The position numbers were made by a program, and so were the translations under genes. Shown here in pieces: positions 51,236 through 60,734 of a DNA stretch of 64,000 bases (position 1 is the stretch's first letter; each line of letters starts with the position of its first letter). Below the pieces are notes generated by a model, which saw only the letters and a list, made by a program, of their open reading frames with translations, had not been told where the DNA came from and made no database searches. The DNA is from Flavobacteriales bacterium UBA6051 (GTDB lineage Bacteria; Bacteroidota; Bacteroidia; Flavobacteriales_D; Crocinitomicaceae), in the NCBI GenBank assembly GCA_002427735.1, contig DIYP01000014.1, positions 248,001-312,000 of the forward strand, written 5' to 3'.

Positions 51236-53578
51236 TTAATTCGTTTTCTTTTTGAAGTTGAAATTCTTCAAGTTAAAATTGTAAGTAATCGAAGGAATGA
51301 TTTTGAAGAGCGTTGTTTGAATAGCAACAGGCTCGCCATTATCGTTTTCACTAAATGTGATCGTATAGGCATTCTCTCGATTATAAGCGTTGTAAATAGA
51401 CACATTAAGGTTATGCTCGAAACGTTTACGCTCTTTCATATACCAGGTAAATCCAACATCAAGTCGATGATAATCTGGCATACGATAACCATTACGTTCT
51501 GTATAGTAAGGAACGTAAGTTCCATTTATTTCGTAACCTCCAGAAGGGAATGTTACGGCATCTCCCGTATAATAAACCCAGTTTGCAGATAGTGCGATTG
51601 ACTTGTTTACACGATACATCAAGACAATAGAAACATCGTGGATACGATCCTGTCGTGCTGAGAATTGTTTTCCATCATTGATATCATCAAATTGTCTTAG
51701 AGCGCGTGAAAGTGTGTAACTGATCCATCCAGTGAATTTTCCTTTTTTCTTTTCGACAAGAAGCTCAAAACCATAAGCTGTTCCTTGTCCATAAACCAAC
51801 TCACCTTCAACCTCATTGTTCAAGAAGAGATCAGCACCGTTACGGTAATCAATTTGATTTTGCAATGTTTTGTAGTAGATCTCTCCCGACATTTTAAACA
51901 TGTTCTTGTTTAGGTTTTGATAGTAACCCAAAGCAATTTGATCTGCGATTTGTGGTTTTACGTTATTCGAACTTGGCACCCAGTTATCTGTTGGGAAGCT
52001 TGTTGTGGAATTTGAGAGTTGATGCAGATATTGCAAGTTTCTATTATACCCAATTTTCACAGAGTTGTTTTCGGAAATAATGAAGTTTGCACTTGCACGT
52101 GGCTCAAGTCCATGATAGAATTGGATCGTTTCCCAATTGTTGTATCGTTGTTCTGAAGTAACTTCTCCCAACTCGTTAAACTCGTATGCCGCTCCTTCAC
52201 CCATCAGATTAAATGCTGAGTAACGCAATCCATACATTACGTTGAAGCGACTTCCAATTTTCATATCGTTTTGAATGTAAGCCCCTAATTCTAGCGCATA
52301 TCTCGGATCTAAGACAATTTCATTAAAAGAATCGTTTCCTCCTGTCAATGCACCTGGCTTAAATGTATGGTGAATTGCATTTACTCCAAACTTTAGCGTA
52401 TTGTTGTTGTTCAAATAGTAGGAGAAATCCTGTTTCAAATTCCAATCTTGTATAGAAGAACTGATACCGAATCCTTCTTCCTCTGTGCCAATGTCGAAGC
52501 CGTAATTAAAGTTACTGTAAACGATTGTTGTATTGGAGAACAACTTCTGGCTAAAGATGTGATTCCAACGTAGTGTTCCTGTGGCATTTCCCCAACTAGT
52601 TCCAAACTCATCGCCCAGCGAAAATACGTCACGACCGAAATAACCGGATAAGAAAATACGATCCTTTTCACCAATTCTGTAATTTGCTTTAGCATTCAAA
52701 TCGTAGAAGAAGAGCTTTGTGTTATCAGGGATGTCTTCCTGAGAGAGCCCGAGAAACAAATCTGCGTAGCTACGTCTTCCAGAGATGATGAATGATCCCT
52801 TATCTTTAACAATTGGGCCTTCCAAGGTAAGGCGAGAAGCAATGAGTCCAATTCCGCCTGAAGCGCCGAAGTTCTTATTGTTCCCGTCGCGCATCTTTAT
52901 GTCCACTACGGAAGAAGCTCTACCTCCAAATTCAGAAGGGATTCCCGATTTGTATAAGGAAACATCTTTAATTGCATCAGAGTTAAATACAGAGAAGAAA
53001 CCGAGTAGGTGAGAGGCATTGTATACAGGAGCCTCATCAAGTAGAATCAAATTCTGATCGGCTCCACCTCCGCGAACGAAGAACCCTGAATTTCCTTCAC
53101 CAGCCGTTTTTACTCCTGGCGTCAGTTGCAACGTTTTCATGACATCCTTCTCCCCGAAAATCACAGGAACCGTTTCAATGCTTTTAGGATCAAATCGTGT
53201 GACACTCATTTCGGATGACGTGATATTGTCATTTTCTTTTGTCGCACTGACTTTCATCTCTTCAATTTGCTGAACTTCAGCTGGAACTTTGAGTTCTATG
53301 TTTTTAGAGATATCTTCCGTAAGGCTTACTTTAAATTCTTGAGGATCAAAACCCGTTGAGCGATAAATCAACGTGTAATCTCCTTTTTCAAGAGTCAGCG
53401 AATAAAAACCATACGCATTCGTGGTTGTTCCAACGTTTGTTAGTTCTTTTACTTTAACGACGGCGCCAAAGACGTCCTCTCCGTTTGAAGCATCTTTAAT
53501 GGATCCACTGATTGTGAATTTTTGTCCGAATGCAGTTGTGAGGCACAATACAAACAGGAGGGAAACGAAATGTTTCAT
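51236..53578 (-). CDS. TonB-dependent outer-membrane receptor
   Basis: 780 residues: signal peptide (LLFVLCLTTAFGQ), a CarboxypepD_reg-like domain (about 20-110; ISGSIKDASNGEDVFGAVV), a plug (about 115-240; DVMKTLQLTPGVKTAGEGNSG, FFVRGGGADQNLILLDEAPVY) and a beta-barrel to the end. It takes up an unknown substrate using TonB energy. It is followed by a DUF4249 lipoprotein gene. It resembles the receptors found with DUF4249 rather than the large SusC proteins. Promoter at 53643-53636. Confidence 0.92.
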   Translation of the reverse strand: MKHFVSLLFVLCLTTAFGQKFTISGSIKDASNGEDVFGAVVKVKELTNVGTTTNAYGFYSLTLEKGDYTLIYRSTGFDPQEFKVSLTEDISKNIELKVPAEVQQIEEMKVSATKENDNITSSEMSVTRFDPKSIETVPVIFGEKDVMKTLQLTPGVKTAGEGNSGFFVRGGGADQNLILLDEAPVYNASHLLGFFSVFNSDAIKDVSLYKSGIPSEFGGRASSVVDIKMRDGNNKNFGASGGIGLIASRLTLEGPIVKDKGSFIISGRRSYADLFLGLSQEDIPDNTKLFFYDLNAKANYRIGEKDRIFLSGYFGRDVFSLGDEFGTSWGNATGTLRWNHIFSQKLFSNTTIVYSNFNYGFDIGTEEEGFGISSSIQDWNLKQDFSYYLNNNNTLKFGVNAIHHTFKPGALTGGNDSFNEIVLDPRYALELGAYIQNDMKIGSRFNVMYGLRYSAFNLMGEGAAYEFNELGEVTSEQRYNNWETIQFYHGLEPRASANFIISENNSVKIGYNRNLQYLHQLSNSTTSFPTDNWVPSSNNVKPQIADQIALGYYQNLNKNMFKMSGEIYYKTLQNQIDYRNGADLFLNNEVEGELVYGQGTAYGFELLVEKKKGKFTGWISYTLSRALRQFDDINDGKQFSARQDRIHDVSIVLMYRVNKSIALSANWVYYTGDAVTFPSGGYEINGTYVPYYTERNGYRMPDYHRLDVGFTWYMKERKRFEHNLNVSIYNAYNRENAYTITFSENDNGEPVAIQTTLFKIIPSITYNFNLKNFNFKKKTN

Positions 53579-53635
53579 AGAGTTATAATTACTGTTTTTC
53601 GTAGCGTTTATTAATTAAATCTACTTTTTGTTTAA

Positions 53636-53643
53636 CAAAAGTA
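53636..53643 (-). promoter_or_regulatory. -7 element of the TonB receptor/DUF4249 operon
   Basis: TACTTTTG on the minus strand, 57 bp before the ATG at 53578, in an AT-rich gap containing the related sequence TTACTTTGTTTAAC just upstream. The remaining gap to 53771 shows nothing else clear. Confidence 0.45.
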
Positions 53644-53771
53644 TTTAAAAAGTTAAACAAAGTAACGCAAAGAATTTAAATTTATTGTAAAATTAGCCAA
53701 ACCACAAGGCCTATCAAGCCTTACTTTTGACAAACGGAATAAAAGTTCTTCTCTGCGGTCAAATAACTGGA

Positions 53772-55346
53772 TTAAGAAATAGCGTCTGAAACCACGTGAT
53801 AAGTGGGATCCTCAACAACATTCACCTCAATAATTTTATCCGCATTTTTTAACAATTTCTGGCAATCAGGACTTAAGTGTCGAAGATGTACCTTTTTTCC
53901 GGCTTTTAAGTAACGTTCAGTTAATGAATTCAGGGCTTCAATTGCCGACATGTCTACAATTTTACTTTCCGAAAAATCAATAATTACATCATTCGGATCG
54001 TTTTGGACATCAAACTTCTCATTAAAAACTGAAATTGAACCAAAAAACAAGGGCCCGAAGATTTCGTAGTGCTTTGATCCTTTTTCGTCGATGTATTTTC
54101 GTGCACGAATACGCTTGGCATTCTCCCATGCGAAGACTAGGGCGGAGACAACAACTCCTACTAAAACAGCCAGTGCAAGATTGTGCAGGAACACTGTGAT
54201 GAGGGTTACGAGAATCATCACGATTACGTCGGAGTGTGGCATTCGATTGAATACTCGAAGACTCGCCCATTCGAATGTACCGATAGAAACCATAAACATA
54301 ACACCAACGAGTGCAGCCATTGGAAGCTTTTCAATAATAGGTGCTCCCCAAAGAATAAACGAAAGTAATCCGAGTGAGGCAACAATCCCAGAGAGCCTTG
54401 CTCGAGCACCCGAAGAAATATTAATTAAACTTTGTCCAATCATCGCACAACCGCCCATTCCTAAGAAAAATCCTGAAGCAATATTAGCAGTCCCTTGTGC
54501 CACACATTCTTTATTTCCTCTTCCCCTTGTCTGCGTTATTTCATCAATAAGGTTAAGCGTTAGCAAGCTTTCAATTAAACCAACTCCGGCAACTATAAGT
54601 GAATACGGGAAGATAAGCATGAATGTCTCCCATGTGAAAGGGATGTTAGGTACTTGTGGTTTTGGGAAACCACCAGCAATTGTTTCGCCCGCTGGAAGTG
54701 TATCTGCAACAACTTTAGTATCTAAACCAAATCCGATAACTAACGAAGAGACAACGATAATGGCGACCAGTGATGAAGGTACCGTTTTGGTAAGTTTTGG
54801 GAGGCCCCAGATAATTAGCATTGTAAGCAATACTAAACCGAGCATAAGGTAAAGATCATTTCCAGTCATCCAGTTCCCGTCTAATTTGAAAGAATCAAGT
54901 TGAGCCATAAAGATGACAATTGCAAGTCCATTCACAAACCCAAACATAACAGGATGTGGAACTAATCGAATGAATTTTCCTAGGCGCAATAACCCAACCA
55001 AAATTTGGATAACTCCTGCCAAAATTACGGTAGCAAAGATGTATTGAGAGATTTCATTTACTGAAATGTCAGGATTGGCCTGCTTTAAGAGCGTAATCAT
55101 TCCAACATAAATCACTGCAACGGCTCCGGTAGCTCCCGAAATCATTCCAGGACGACCACCCAAAATTGATGTGACCAGGCCAATTGAAAATGCAGCATAA
55201 AGACCAGTGATGGGCGATAAACCAGCAATTAGAGCAAATGCTATAGCTTCTGGTACAAGTGCGAGTGCGACAGTCAAGCCTGACAGGACTTCATTCTTGT
55301 AGTTCACCTTTTGTTTAAGATCGAATAGGTTGAATATTTTCTTCAT
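53772..55346 (-). CDS. SulP/SLC26 anion transporter with STAS domain
   Basis: 524 residues: about ten to twelve membrane segments in residues 20-420, and a C-terminal STAS domain (about 440-520; VIIDFSESKIVDMSAIEALN). The N-terminal SulP signature is YKNEVLSGLTVALALVPEAIAFALIAG, seen in shorter pieces as VALALVPEAIAF and GLYAAFSIGLV. SulP proteins carry sulfate, bicarbonate or other anions; Asp of DMSAIEAL replaces the usual Ser phosphosite region. Substrate cannot be read from the sequence. Gene stands alone with a TATTTTTG element at 55376-55383. Confidence 0.92.
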   Translation of the reverse strand: MKKIFNLFDLKQKVNYKNEVLSGLTVALALVPEAIAFALIAGLSPITGLYAAFSIGLVTSILGGRPGMISGATGAVAVIYVGMITLLKQANPDISVNEISQYIFATVILAGVIQILVGLLRLGKFIRLVPHPVMFGFVNGLAIVIFMAQLDSFKLDGNWMTGNDLYLMLGLVLLTMLIIWGLPKLTKTVPSSLVAIIVVSSLVIGFGLDTKVVADTLPAGETIAGGFPKPQVPNIPFTWETFMLIFPYSLIVAGVGLIESLLTLNLIDEITQTRGRGNKECVAQGTANIASGFFLGMGGCAMIGQSLINISSGARARLSGIVASLGLLSFILWGAPIIEKLPMAALVGVMFMVSIGTFEWASLRVFNRMPHSDVIVMILVTLITVFLHNLALAVLVGVVVSALVFAWENAKRIRARKYIDEKGSKHYEIFGPLFFGSISVFNEKFDVQNDPNDVIIDFSESKIVDMSAIEALNSLTERYLKAGKKVHLRHLSPDCQKLLKNADKIIEVNVVEDPTYHVVSDAIS

Positions 55347-55375
55347 GGTCCCCGGCTAAAAGCGTTTTAAGGGCG

Positions 55376-55383
55376 CAAAAATA
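55376..55383 (-). promoter_or_regulatory. -7 element of the SulP gene
   Basis: TATTTTTG on the minus strand matches TAnnTTTG, 29 bp before the ATG at 55346. Confidence 0.45.
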
Positions 55384-55479
55384 ATACATTCTGAGCGATG
55401 AGAATGGCTTTCTCAAGGAATTCGACGAATCTTCCGAATTACCTCACTAACGGTTAATTGTCAATAGGTTCAATAAGAA

Positions 55480-55959
55480 CTACTCCTGGTGATTGGGAGG
55501 AAGATCTGTTGGAACTTTACTGACCCTATCATGCAGGACAATGCTTCCCGTTACTCCAACATTTAGAGAGCTGTTACCTGGGAGCTTGATGAGCATATGG
55601 CATTTTTCTTTAACAAACTCAGGTAGGCCGCTGTCTTCGGCACCCAATAAATAGATAGCGCGTTTCGGGTGTTCAAATTCGTGTAGCATTTCTGCTCGAT
55701 CATCGATTTCCACACCAATCAATCGACAATCATACGGGATATTGGCCAAAAGATCATCGAACGTGTCGTAATTGAAAAGTGGGATACGGGACCATGTGCG
55801 TAATACATCAGAAGACTGCTTCTTGTATTTCCCATCAACAGTGAATATGTAAGCCGCTCCAAGGATATATGCTGAGCGCCAGAGGGTACCGATGTTGTGA
55901 TGTGTTTTACCCCGAAAAACGCCAATTGCACAATAACCTTTTATGTTCTGAGTCTTCAT
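55480..55959 (-). CDS. SpoU/TrmH-family RNA methyltransferase
   Basis: From the ATG at 55959 the product has 159 residues (MKTQNIKGYCAIGVFRGKT). The SPOUT motifs are KTHHNIGTLWRSAYILGA (N.GT..R), AIYLLGAEDSGLPE (motif 2) and IKLPGNSSLNVGVTGSIVLHDR (motif 3, with Val-Gly where Asn-Val-Ala-Ala is usual). It 2'-O-methylates a ribose in tRNA or rRNA. An upstream in-frame ATG at 56034 would add 25 residues and is less likely. The position of motif 3 and short length resemble TrmL-like proteins. Confidence 0.85.
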   Translation of the reverse strand: MKTQNIKGYCAIGVFRGKTHHNIGTLWRSAYILGAAYIFTVDGKYKKQSSDVLRTWSRIPLFNYDTFDDLLANIPYDCRLIGVEIDDRAEMLHEFEHPKRAIYLLGAEDSGLPEFVKEKCHMLIKLPGNSSLNVGVTGSIVLHDRVSKVPTDLPPNHQE

Positions 55960-56048
55960 TTGGCAAATGTCGGATTTAATTTTGATAACGTCACATAGTG
56001 TAAAGAACCGAATGTTTTTGAATCTTTGCTTCATTCAAACTAACTGTT

Positions 56049-56690
56049 ATGGAATTCATTTCACAAGCCTTAGATGATTATGTAGTTGCGCACTCGGAGA
56101 ATGAGCCCGAGTTATTGTATCAATTGAACCGTGAGACGAATATGAATGTGCTTCGCCCTAGAATGTTGAGTGGACATTTTCAGGGACGTGTGTTAAGCAT
56201 GCTTTCACACATGATTCAGCCTGAAGAAGTCCTTGAAATAGGAACTTACACAGGTTATTCTGCGCTTTGCTTTGCAGAAGGAATGAAAGAAGGTGGCCGT
56301 ATTTTGACAATTGATAAGAATGAAGAATTGGAGGATTTAGTTAACACATATATTGAAAAGTCGCCATATAGCGGACGTATAGAATGTGTTATTGGTGATG
56401 CTATGGAGATTATTCCAACACTGAACCGAACGTTTGACCTTGTTTTCATTGATGCCGATAAATCGAATTACATTAATTATTATAATCTGGTATTTGATAA
56501 AGTTCGCTCAGGTGGTTATATGATTATTGACAACGTACTATGGTCAGGAAAGGTTTTGGAACCAGTGGAAGATGATGATATAGACACAAAAGTGCTGATA
56601 GAGCTCAATCAAATGATTCATAATGATGAGCGTGTCCAGGAAGTACTTCTTCCAATTAGGGATGGACTCACCATTGTTCGAAAAAAGTAA
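56049..56690 (+). CDS. Class I O-methyltransferase family 3
   Basis: 213 residues. EVLEIGTYTGYSALCFAEG is the SAM-binding motif I, GRILTIDKNEE motif II, FDLVFIDADKSNYINYYNLV the metal/catalytic motif with Asp, and GGYMIIDNVLWSGKV is typical of the COMT-like family that needs Mg2+. The substrate is often a catechol or similar small molecule; not determined here. The gene is divergent from the SpoU gene, and its start lies 15 bp from the upstream alternative ATG of that gene. Confidence 0.92.
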   Translation: MEFISQALDDYVVAHSENEPELLYQLNRETNMNVLRPRMLSGHFQGRVLSMLSHMIQPEEVLEIGTYTGYSALCFAEGMKEGGRILTIDKNEELEDLVNTYIEKSPYSGRIECVIGDAMEIIPTLNRTFDLVFIDADKSNYINYYNLVFDKVRSGGYMIIDNVLWSGKVLEPVEDDDIDTKVLIELNQMIHNDERVQEVLLPIRDGLTIVRKK

Positions 56691-56713
56691 TATTGGAAGG
56701 GTGTCGCAGAGAC

Positions 56714-59700
56714 TTAATGAGTCATGAAATCTTCCTGAAATACGGATTTAAGTCTTTTCAATAGTTCGTCAGCGTTATTCATAGAAAAGACCATCGGAGG
56801 TTTAAGTTTAAGCACGTTGTTATCCTTTCCGTCTGTGCTCATAAGAACTCCCAAAACTCTCATGCGATTTGCAAGATAGGCTGCTTTTTCGGGTAAAGGT
56901 GATTTCTCTTGGTCAACTAATTCAAAACCTATAAACAGGCCTTTTCCGCGGACCTCACCAATGATAGGGAAATTACGTTGCATACTTTTTAGCTCTTGAA
57001 GTAGATAGTTTCCAACCTTCAATGCATTTTCCATGAGCTGCTCTTCTTTAATAACTTCAAGTACACTCTTACCGATTGCACTCGACACTGGGTTTCCTCC
57101 AAAAGTATTGAAGTATTCCATGCCATTTGCAAAAGCTTCTGCTACCTCTTGAGTGCAAACTACGGCTGCCAGAGGATGCCCATTTCCAAGTGGCTTTCCA
57201 ATGGTTACAATATCGGGGACTATTTCGTGTAATTGAAAGCCCCACCAACTAGTTCCCATGCGTCCGCATCCCACTTGTACTTCGTCCGCAATGCAAACTC
57301 CGCCGGCATCTCTGACATATTGATAGGCATCAAGCAAGTAGTCATTTGGGAGTTCAATTTGTCCACCACAGCTAATAATACTCTCACAAATAAATGCCGC
57401 GACCTTTCTACCCTTTGAAGAAATGCTTTCAATGGCTTCTTGAACATGTTGTGCATATCTCTTTCCTGTGGAATTCCCTTGATATAAACCTCGATAGGCA
57501 TCCGGAAGGGGAACAATATGCGTATGCTCCGGAGCGCCCGACCCTCCTTTTCCGTCGAACTTGTAAGAACTAATGTCGATGCATCCGTTTGAATTACCAT
57601 GATATCCAATTTCTACAGCAATGAAATCCTTCTGTCCTGTCACAGCTTTTGCCATTCTCATGGCAAGTTCATTGGCCTCACTACCGGAATTGACGAAGTG
57701 AACCACCGATAATTCATCGGGCATTGTTTGCAGTAAGCTCTTGGCAAAAGCGTTTATATTCTCGTGCAAATAGCGCGTGTTTGTATTTAGGAGTGACATC
57801 TGTTTTTTTCCAGCTTCAATAACTCTCGGGTGTTCATGCCCAACATGGGCTACATTGTTCACTGTGTCCAAGAATTTTCTACCAGAAGCATCTATCAGAA
57901 ACGCACCAGAGCCGCGCACTATTTTTAGAGGTTGCGCGTATGAAAGACTCAAACTTTTCCCCAAATGCGCTCGCCGAAAAGAAAGGATTTCATCTTGATC
58001 GGGTTCAACGGGTGTTTCCAATTCTTTATCCTGAAAAAACAGATTCGGATCAGGGCATATTTCTTTCCATAATGATGAATGATTCGGCGCTGCAACACCT
58101 GGAAAGTTTGTTTTGTTTCCTAATAGGTCGAGCATCACCTGAAAATGTAAATGAGGCACCCAATTTCCATTTTCTTCTGGTTTTCCAATGCTCCCGATTA
58201 AATCCCCTTTCTTTAGTTGTTGCCCTGTACGAACTGTAGTTAAACTGCTCTGTGAAAGATGCCCATACAATGTGTAGAATGTGATACCACTTCCTGCACT
58301 GTGCTTCAAAATAATTGTCGGTCCGTAATCCTTATGATAATCATTGTCATGAACACAGACTACTTCGCCATCAAAGGGCGTGTGAAGTGGGGTTAATGCG
58401 TCCACCCAAAAATCTATTCCTAAATGAACAGTTCTGTATTCCGGCCCATTGTTGCTTTCAACTTTATAGGCATCAGTCGAATAAAACGGTCTGATTTCAC
58501 CGTAACCACCAGCAATAACTGCATCCGGATTGTCTTGTTGTAAACGTTTAATCTTAAATGCTGTAAGTTCAAGATCTTCATATTCGCTTTCATGTCCCAA
58601 CCATTGACTGGAAACACTCATGTCAACTCTCTTCAGATTCTTGTTGCCTAGAGTTGGGAAAAGATCTGAACTACCAATATTTGCATTTGCTGCCCAAGCA
58701 GTGAAGGCTTGATAAGACGGGTGGGCGTTCAATCCAGCAGCCTTACGAAAAGCGTAATTCGCAAAGTCAGGATGTATAATAATCCATTTTCTGAGTAGAT
58801 CCCAGGCAGGTTTCTCACTTATTTGATGATAGGTGTTTTCCGGTTCTTTCTTCTTGTTAAGCGCGGATTTGGTAACAGTAATGATTAAGCGCATAGCCGT
58901 AAGCGTGTGCAAACTAGCTATTTCATTTTCAGAAAGCGTTTTCTTTTTTATATATCCGCGGATAACATCCTGCGCTGCACTCAAAGGGTCGGGTTGATGC
59001 ATGCACGCATAAGCAAGGACAACCGCTAAGTCATTGATGGTCTGTGAAAAAACGGCATCTCCAAAGTCAATTATTCCGCATACATTTGGATTGATTAAAT
59101 CGTTGGAGACTAGAATATTGTTATCGTTGATATCCGCATGAATAACACTTTTTGGAAGCGTATTATACACATCCGATAACGCAGTAAATCGTTGCTGAAA
59201 GATCGATACAATTTTTGCATCTTCTTCACTAAACAAGTGCAGGTATGCAGTTGTCCAGCCAGATTTTGCAACATCCCATTCGAGTGATTTGTGTGCATGC
59301 GGATGATCAAATCCAATGAGAGCGGATGCAAGCTCTGCAGATTTAATACCCAGACTTTTTCTGAGTTCTACTGAAATTGGATTCACTGATGACCAAAGTC
59401 TACCATTCATCCATGTAAGCATTCTGCAAAAACGTGTATTTCCATGCTCATCTGTGATTTCCACAGTATTCTTGTCGTCAATGGTACGAATGACTTCGGG
59501 AGCATTTACATTTGAGTGTCCATTTAAATGACCCAAAATAGCTTGTTGATAGTCCAGAAAACTAAGGTCTTGGTCAGGGCGACTTATTTTAAGTATATAA
59601 CTTCCTTTTTCAGAAGTAATCTTAAAATTGAAATCTATTTCTCCGGGCAGCGCCTTGGCATTTCCCTGAATATCAAAATAACGATCCGCAACTTTTTGCG

Positions 59701-59740
59701 CTTCTTCCTCTGATATCTTAATTGTTTCGAATTCTTGCAT
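56714..59740 (-). CDS. Three-domain fusion: APH-type kinase, M23/LytM domain, class III aminotransferase-fold enzyme
   Basis: The 1008-residue protein has no signal peptide. Residues ~25-330 are an APH/choline-kinase-like domain with catalytic H201-A-D203 and N208 and the metal-binding DFG (225-227). Residues ~430-570 are a LytM/M23 domain with the zinc set intact (H439, D443; H530-L-H532). Residues ~585-1005 are a class III PLP enzyme (D819 in IADEVQ, Schiff-base K849 in TIGKPLGNG). Kinase plus PLP lyase resembles human hydroxylysine kinase and ethanolamine-phosphate/phosphohydroxylysine phospho-lyases, so phosphorylation followed by phosphate elimination of an amino alcohol is likely. The M23 part is unexplained in a cytosolic protein. 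Confidence 0.88.
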   Translation of the reverse strand: MQEFETIKISEEEAQKVADRYFDIQGNAKALPGEIDFNFKITSEKGSYILKISRPDQDLSFLDYQQAILGHLNGHSNVNAPEVIRTIDDKNTVEITDEHGNTRFCRMLTWMNGRLWSSVNPISVELRKSLGIKSAELASALIGFDHPHAHKSLEWDVAKSGWTTAYLHLFSEEDAKIVSIFQQRFTALSDVYNTLPKSVIHADINDNNILVSNDLINPNVCGIIDFGDAVFSQTINDLAVVLAYACMHQPDPLSAAQDVIRGYIKKKTLSENEIASLHTLTAMRLIITVTKSALNKKKEPENTYHQISEKPAWDLLRKWIIIHPDFANYAFRKAAGLNAHPSYQAFTAWAANANIGSSDLFPTLGNKNLKRVDMSVSSQWLGHESEYEDLELTAFKIKRLQQDNPDAVIAGGYGEIRPFYSTDAYKVESNNGPEYRTVHLGIDFWVDALTPLHTPFDGEVVCVHDNDYHKDYGPTIILKHSAGSGITFYTLYGHLSQSSLTTVRTGQQLKKGDLIGSIGKPEENGNWVPHLHFQVMLDLLGNKTNFPGVAAPNHSSLWKEICPDPNLFFQDKELETPVEPDQDEILSFRRAHLGKSLSLSYAQPLKIVRGSGAFLIDASGRKFLDTVNNVAHVGHEHPRVIEAGKKQMSLLNTNTRYLHENINAFAKSLLQTMPDELSVVHFVNSGSEANELAMRMAKAVTGQKDFIAVEIGYHGNSNGCIDISSYKFDGKGGSGAPEHTHIVPLPDAYRGLYQGNSTGKRYAQHVQEAIESISSKGRKVAAFICESIISCGGQIELPNDYLLDAYQYVRDAGGVCIADEVQVGCGRMGTSWWGFQLHEIVPDIVTIGKPLGNGHPLAAVVCTQEVAEAFANGMEYFNTFGGNPVSSAIGKSVLEVIKEEQLMENALKVGNYLLQELKSMQRNFPIIGEVRGKGLFIGFELVDQEKSPLPEKAAYLANRMRVLGVLMSTDGKDNNVLKLKPPMVFSMNNADELLKRLKSVFQEDFMTH

Positions 59741-59841
59741 GACTTAATCTGATCACTACAAGTTTAACCAAAAAGAGATTAGTAGGTGGATAGCGAATAG
59801 AATTGTACTGGCTTTCACCAATATGAAGTCAAGAAGGTGAC

Positions 59842-60642
59842 CTATAGAATACCACCAATCATTAATCCTCCCATCAAAAACAGAAGTATTCCAACGACTC
59901 GTTGAATTCCGCGAATGGTGGTTTTTTGGACCAACTTTTTGCCAAAGTAAGTTCCCATGAAGGCGAAGACGATTCCAACAACCAACAACATTTGGCCATC
60001 TGTTAATGCACTCAAGAATTTATTCTCACCGCCTGCAATTGCATTTGCGCCAAGCACATAAACGCTTAATCGTGCAAGATCAACAACAAGCGAGACAGCG
60101 TTAGAAGTTCCTATGAATTGTTCTTTGGTAAGTCCTGCTTTTGACAAAAATGCTGCGCGAAAAGCTCCCTGATGCCCCGAGATTCCTCCAAAGAACCCAC
60201 TGAGCATTCCACCAAATGGAATATGTTTTTGAGTAACTTTTAGGTTGTCAAAACGTGGGTCTAGATCAAACCAGGCAAAGAAGATCATGAGCCCTCCAAT
60301 GACCATTTTAACAGCACTCATTTCAAATACATGACCGGCAATTGCATATGAATGAAATGCTTCCATTTCTCCGAAAACAGTCAGCAATTTTCCTCCGAGG
60401 TAAGCAAAGATCAGTGCCGGTGTTCCGAACAAAAGCAACGTGTTTAGATGAATGTGTTTTGATACAAGAGCAAACTTAAATATGTTGTTTGCGAGATGAA
60501 CAATAGCTGTGGCGCCAACGGCAATTGGCAAGTCGAAAAAAATACTGAAAACAGGAAGCATTAGAGTACCCAGCCCAAATCCGGAGAAGAAAGTCAGACC
60601 GGCACCAACTAATACTGTGAGTGCAACTATCACGTATTCCAT
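59842..60642 (-). CDS. TauE/SafE-family membrane transporter
   Basis: From the ATG at 60642 the product has 266 residues and seven to eight hydrophobic segments. The family motif FFSGFGLGTLMLPVF is near the N-terminus and GFFGGISGHQGAFRAAFL in the middle, a symmetric repeat typical of TauE. Such proteins export sulfite or other sulfur-containing or organic anions; the substrate is not visible. An upstream TTG at 60660 is the only earlier start. Divergent from the threonine aldolase gene; promoter not clear. Confidence 0.88.
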   Translation of the reverse strand: MEYVIVALTVLVGAGLTFFSGFGLGTLMLPVFSIFFDLPIAVGATAIVHLANNIFKFALVSKHIHLNTLLLFGTPALIFAYLGGKLLTVFGEMEAFHSYAIAGHVFEMSAVKMVIGGLMIFFAWFDLDPRFDNLKVTQKHIPFGGMLSGFFGGISGHQGAFRAAFLSKAGLTKEQFIGTSNAVSLVVDLARLSVYVLGANAIAGGENKFLSALTDGQMLLVVGIVFAFMGTYFGKKLVQKTTIRGIQRVVGILLFLMGGLMIGGIL

Positions 60643-60734
60643 GGCAGCAAAACTAATCAAAACTCAATGCTCGGATATTAAAAACAGATTATTGAATCAT
60701 AAAATCTGCGACAAATTGTATTTTCACGTTAAAT

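Noticed and set aside
53700..53771. AAGGC/GCCTT hairpin downstream of the SulP gene as a terminator
   Set aside because: The stem is only 5 bp and has no T-run on the minus strand.
54091..54852. A 253-codon plus-strand frame opposite the SulP gene
   Set aside because: It is antisense to a clear transporter gene, is low in complexity (Thr/Ile/Ser-rich) and is explained by the codon pattern of the real gene.
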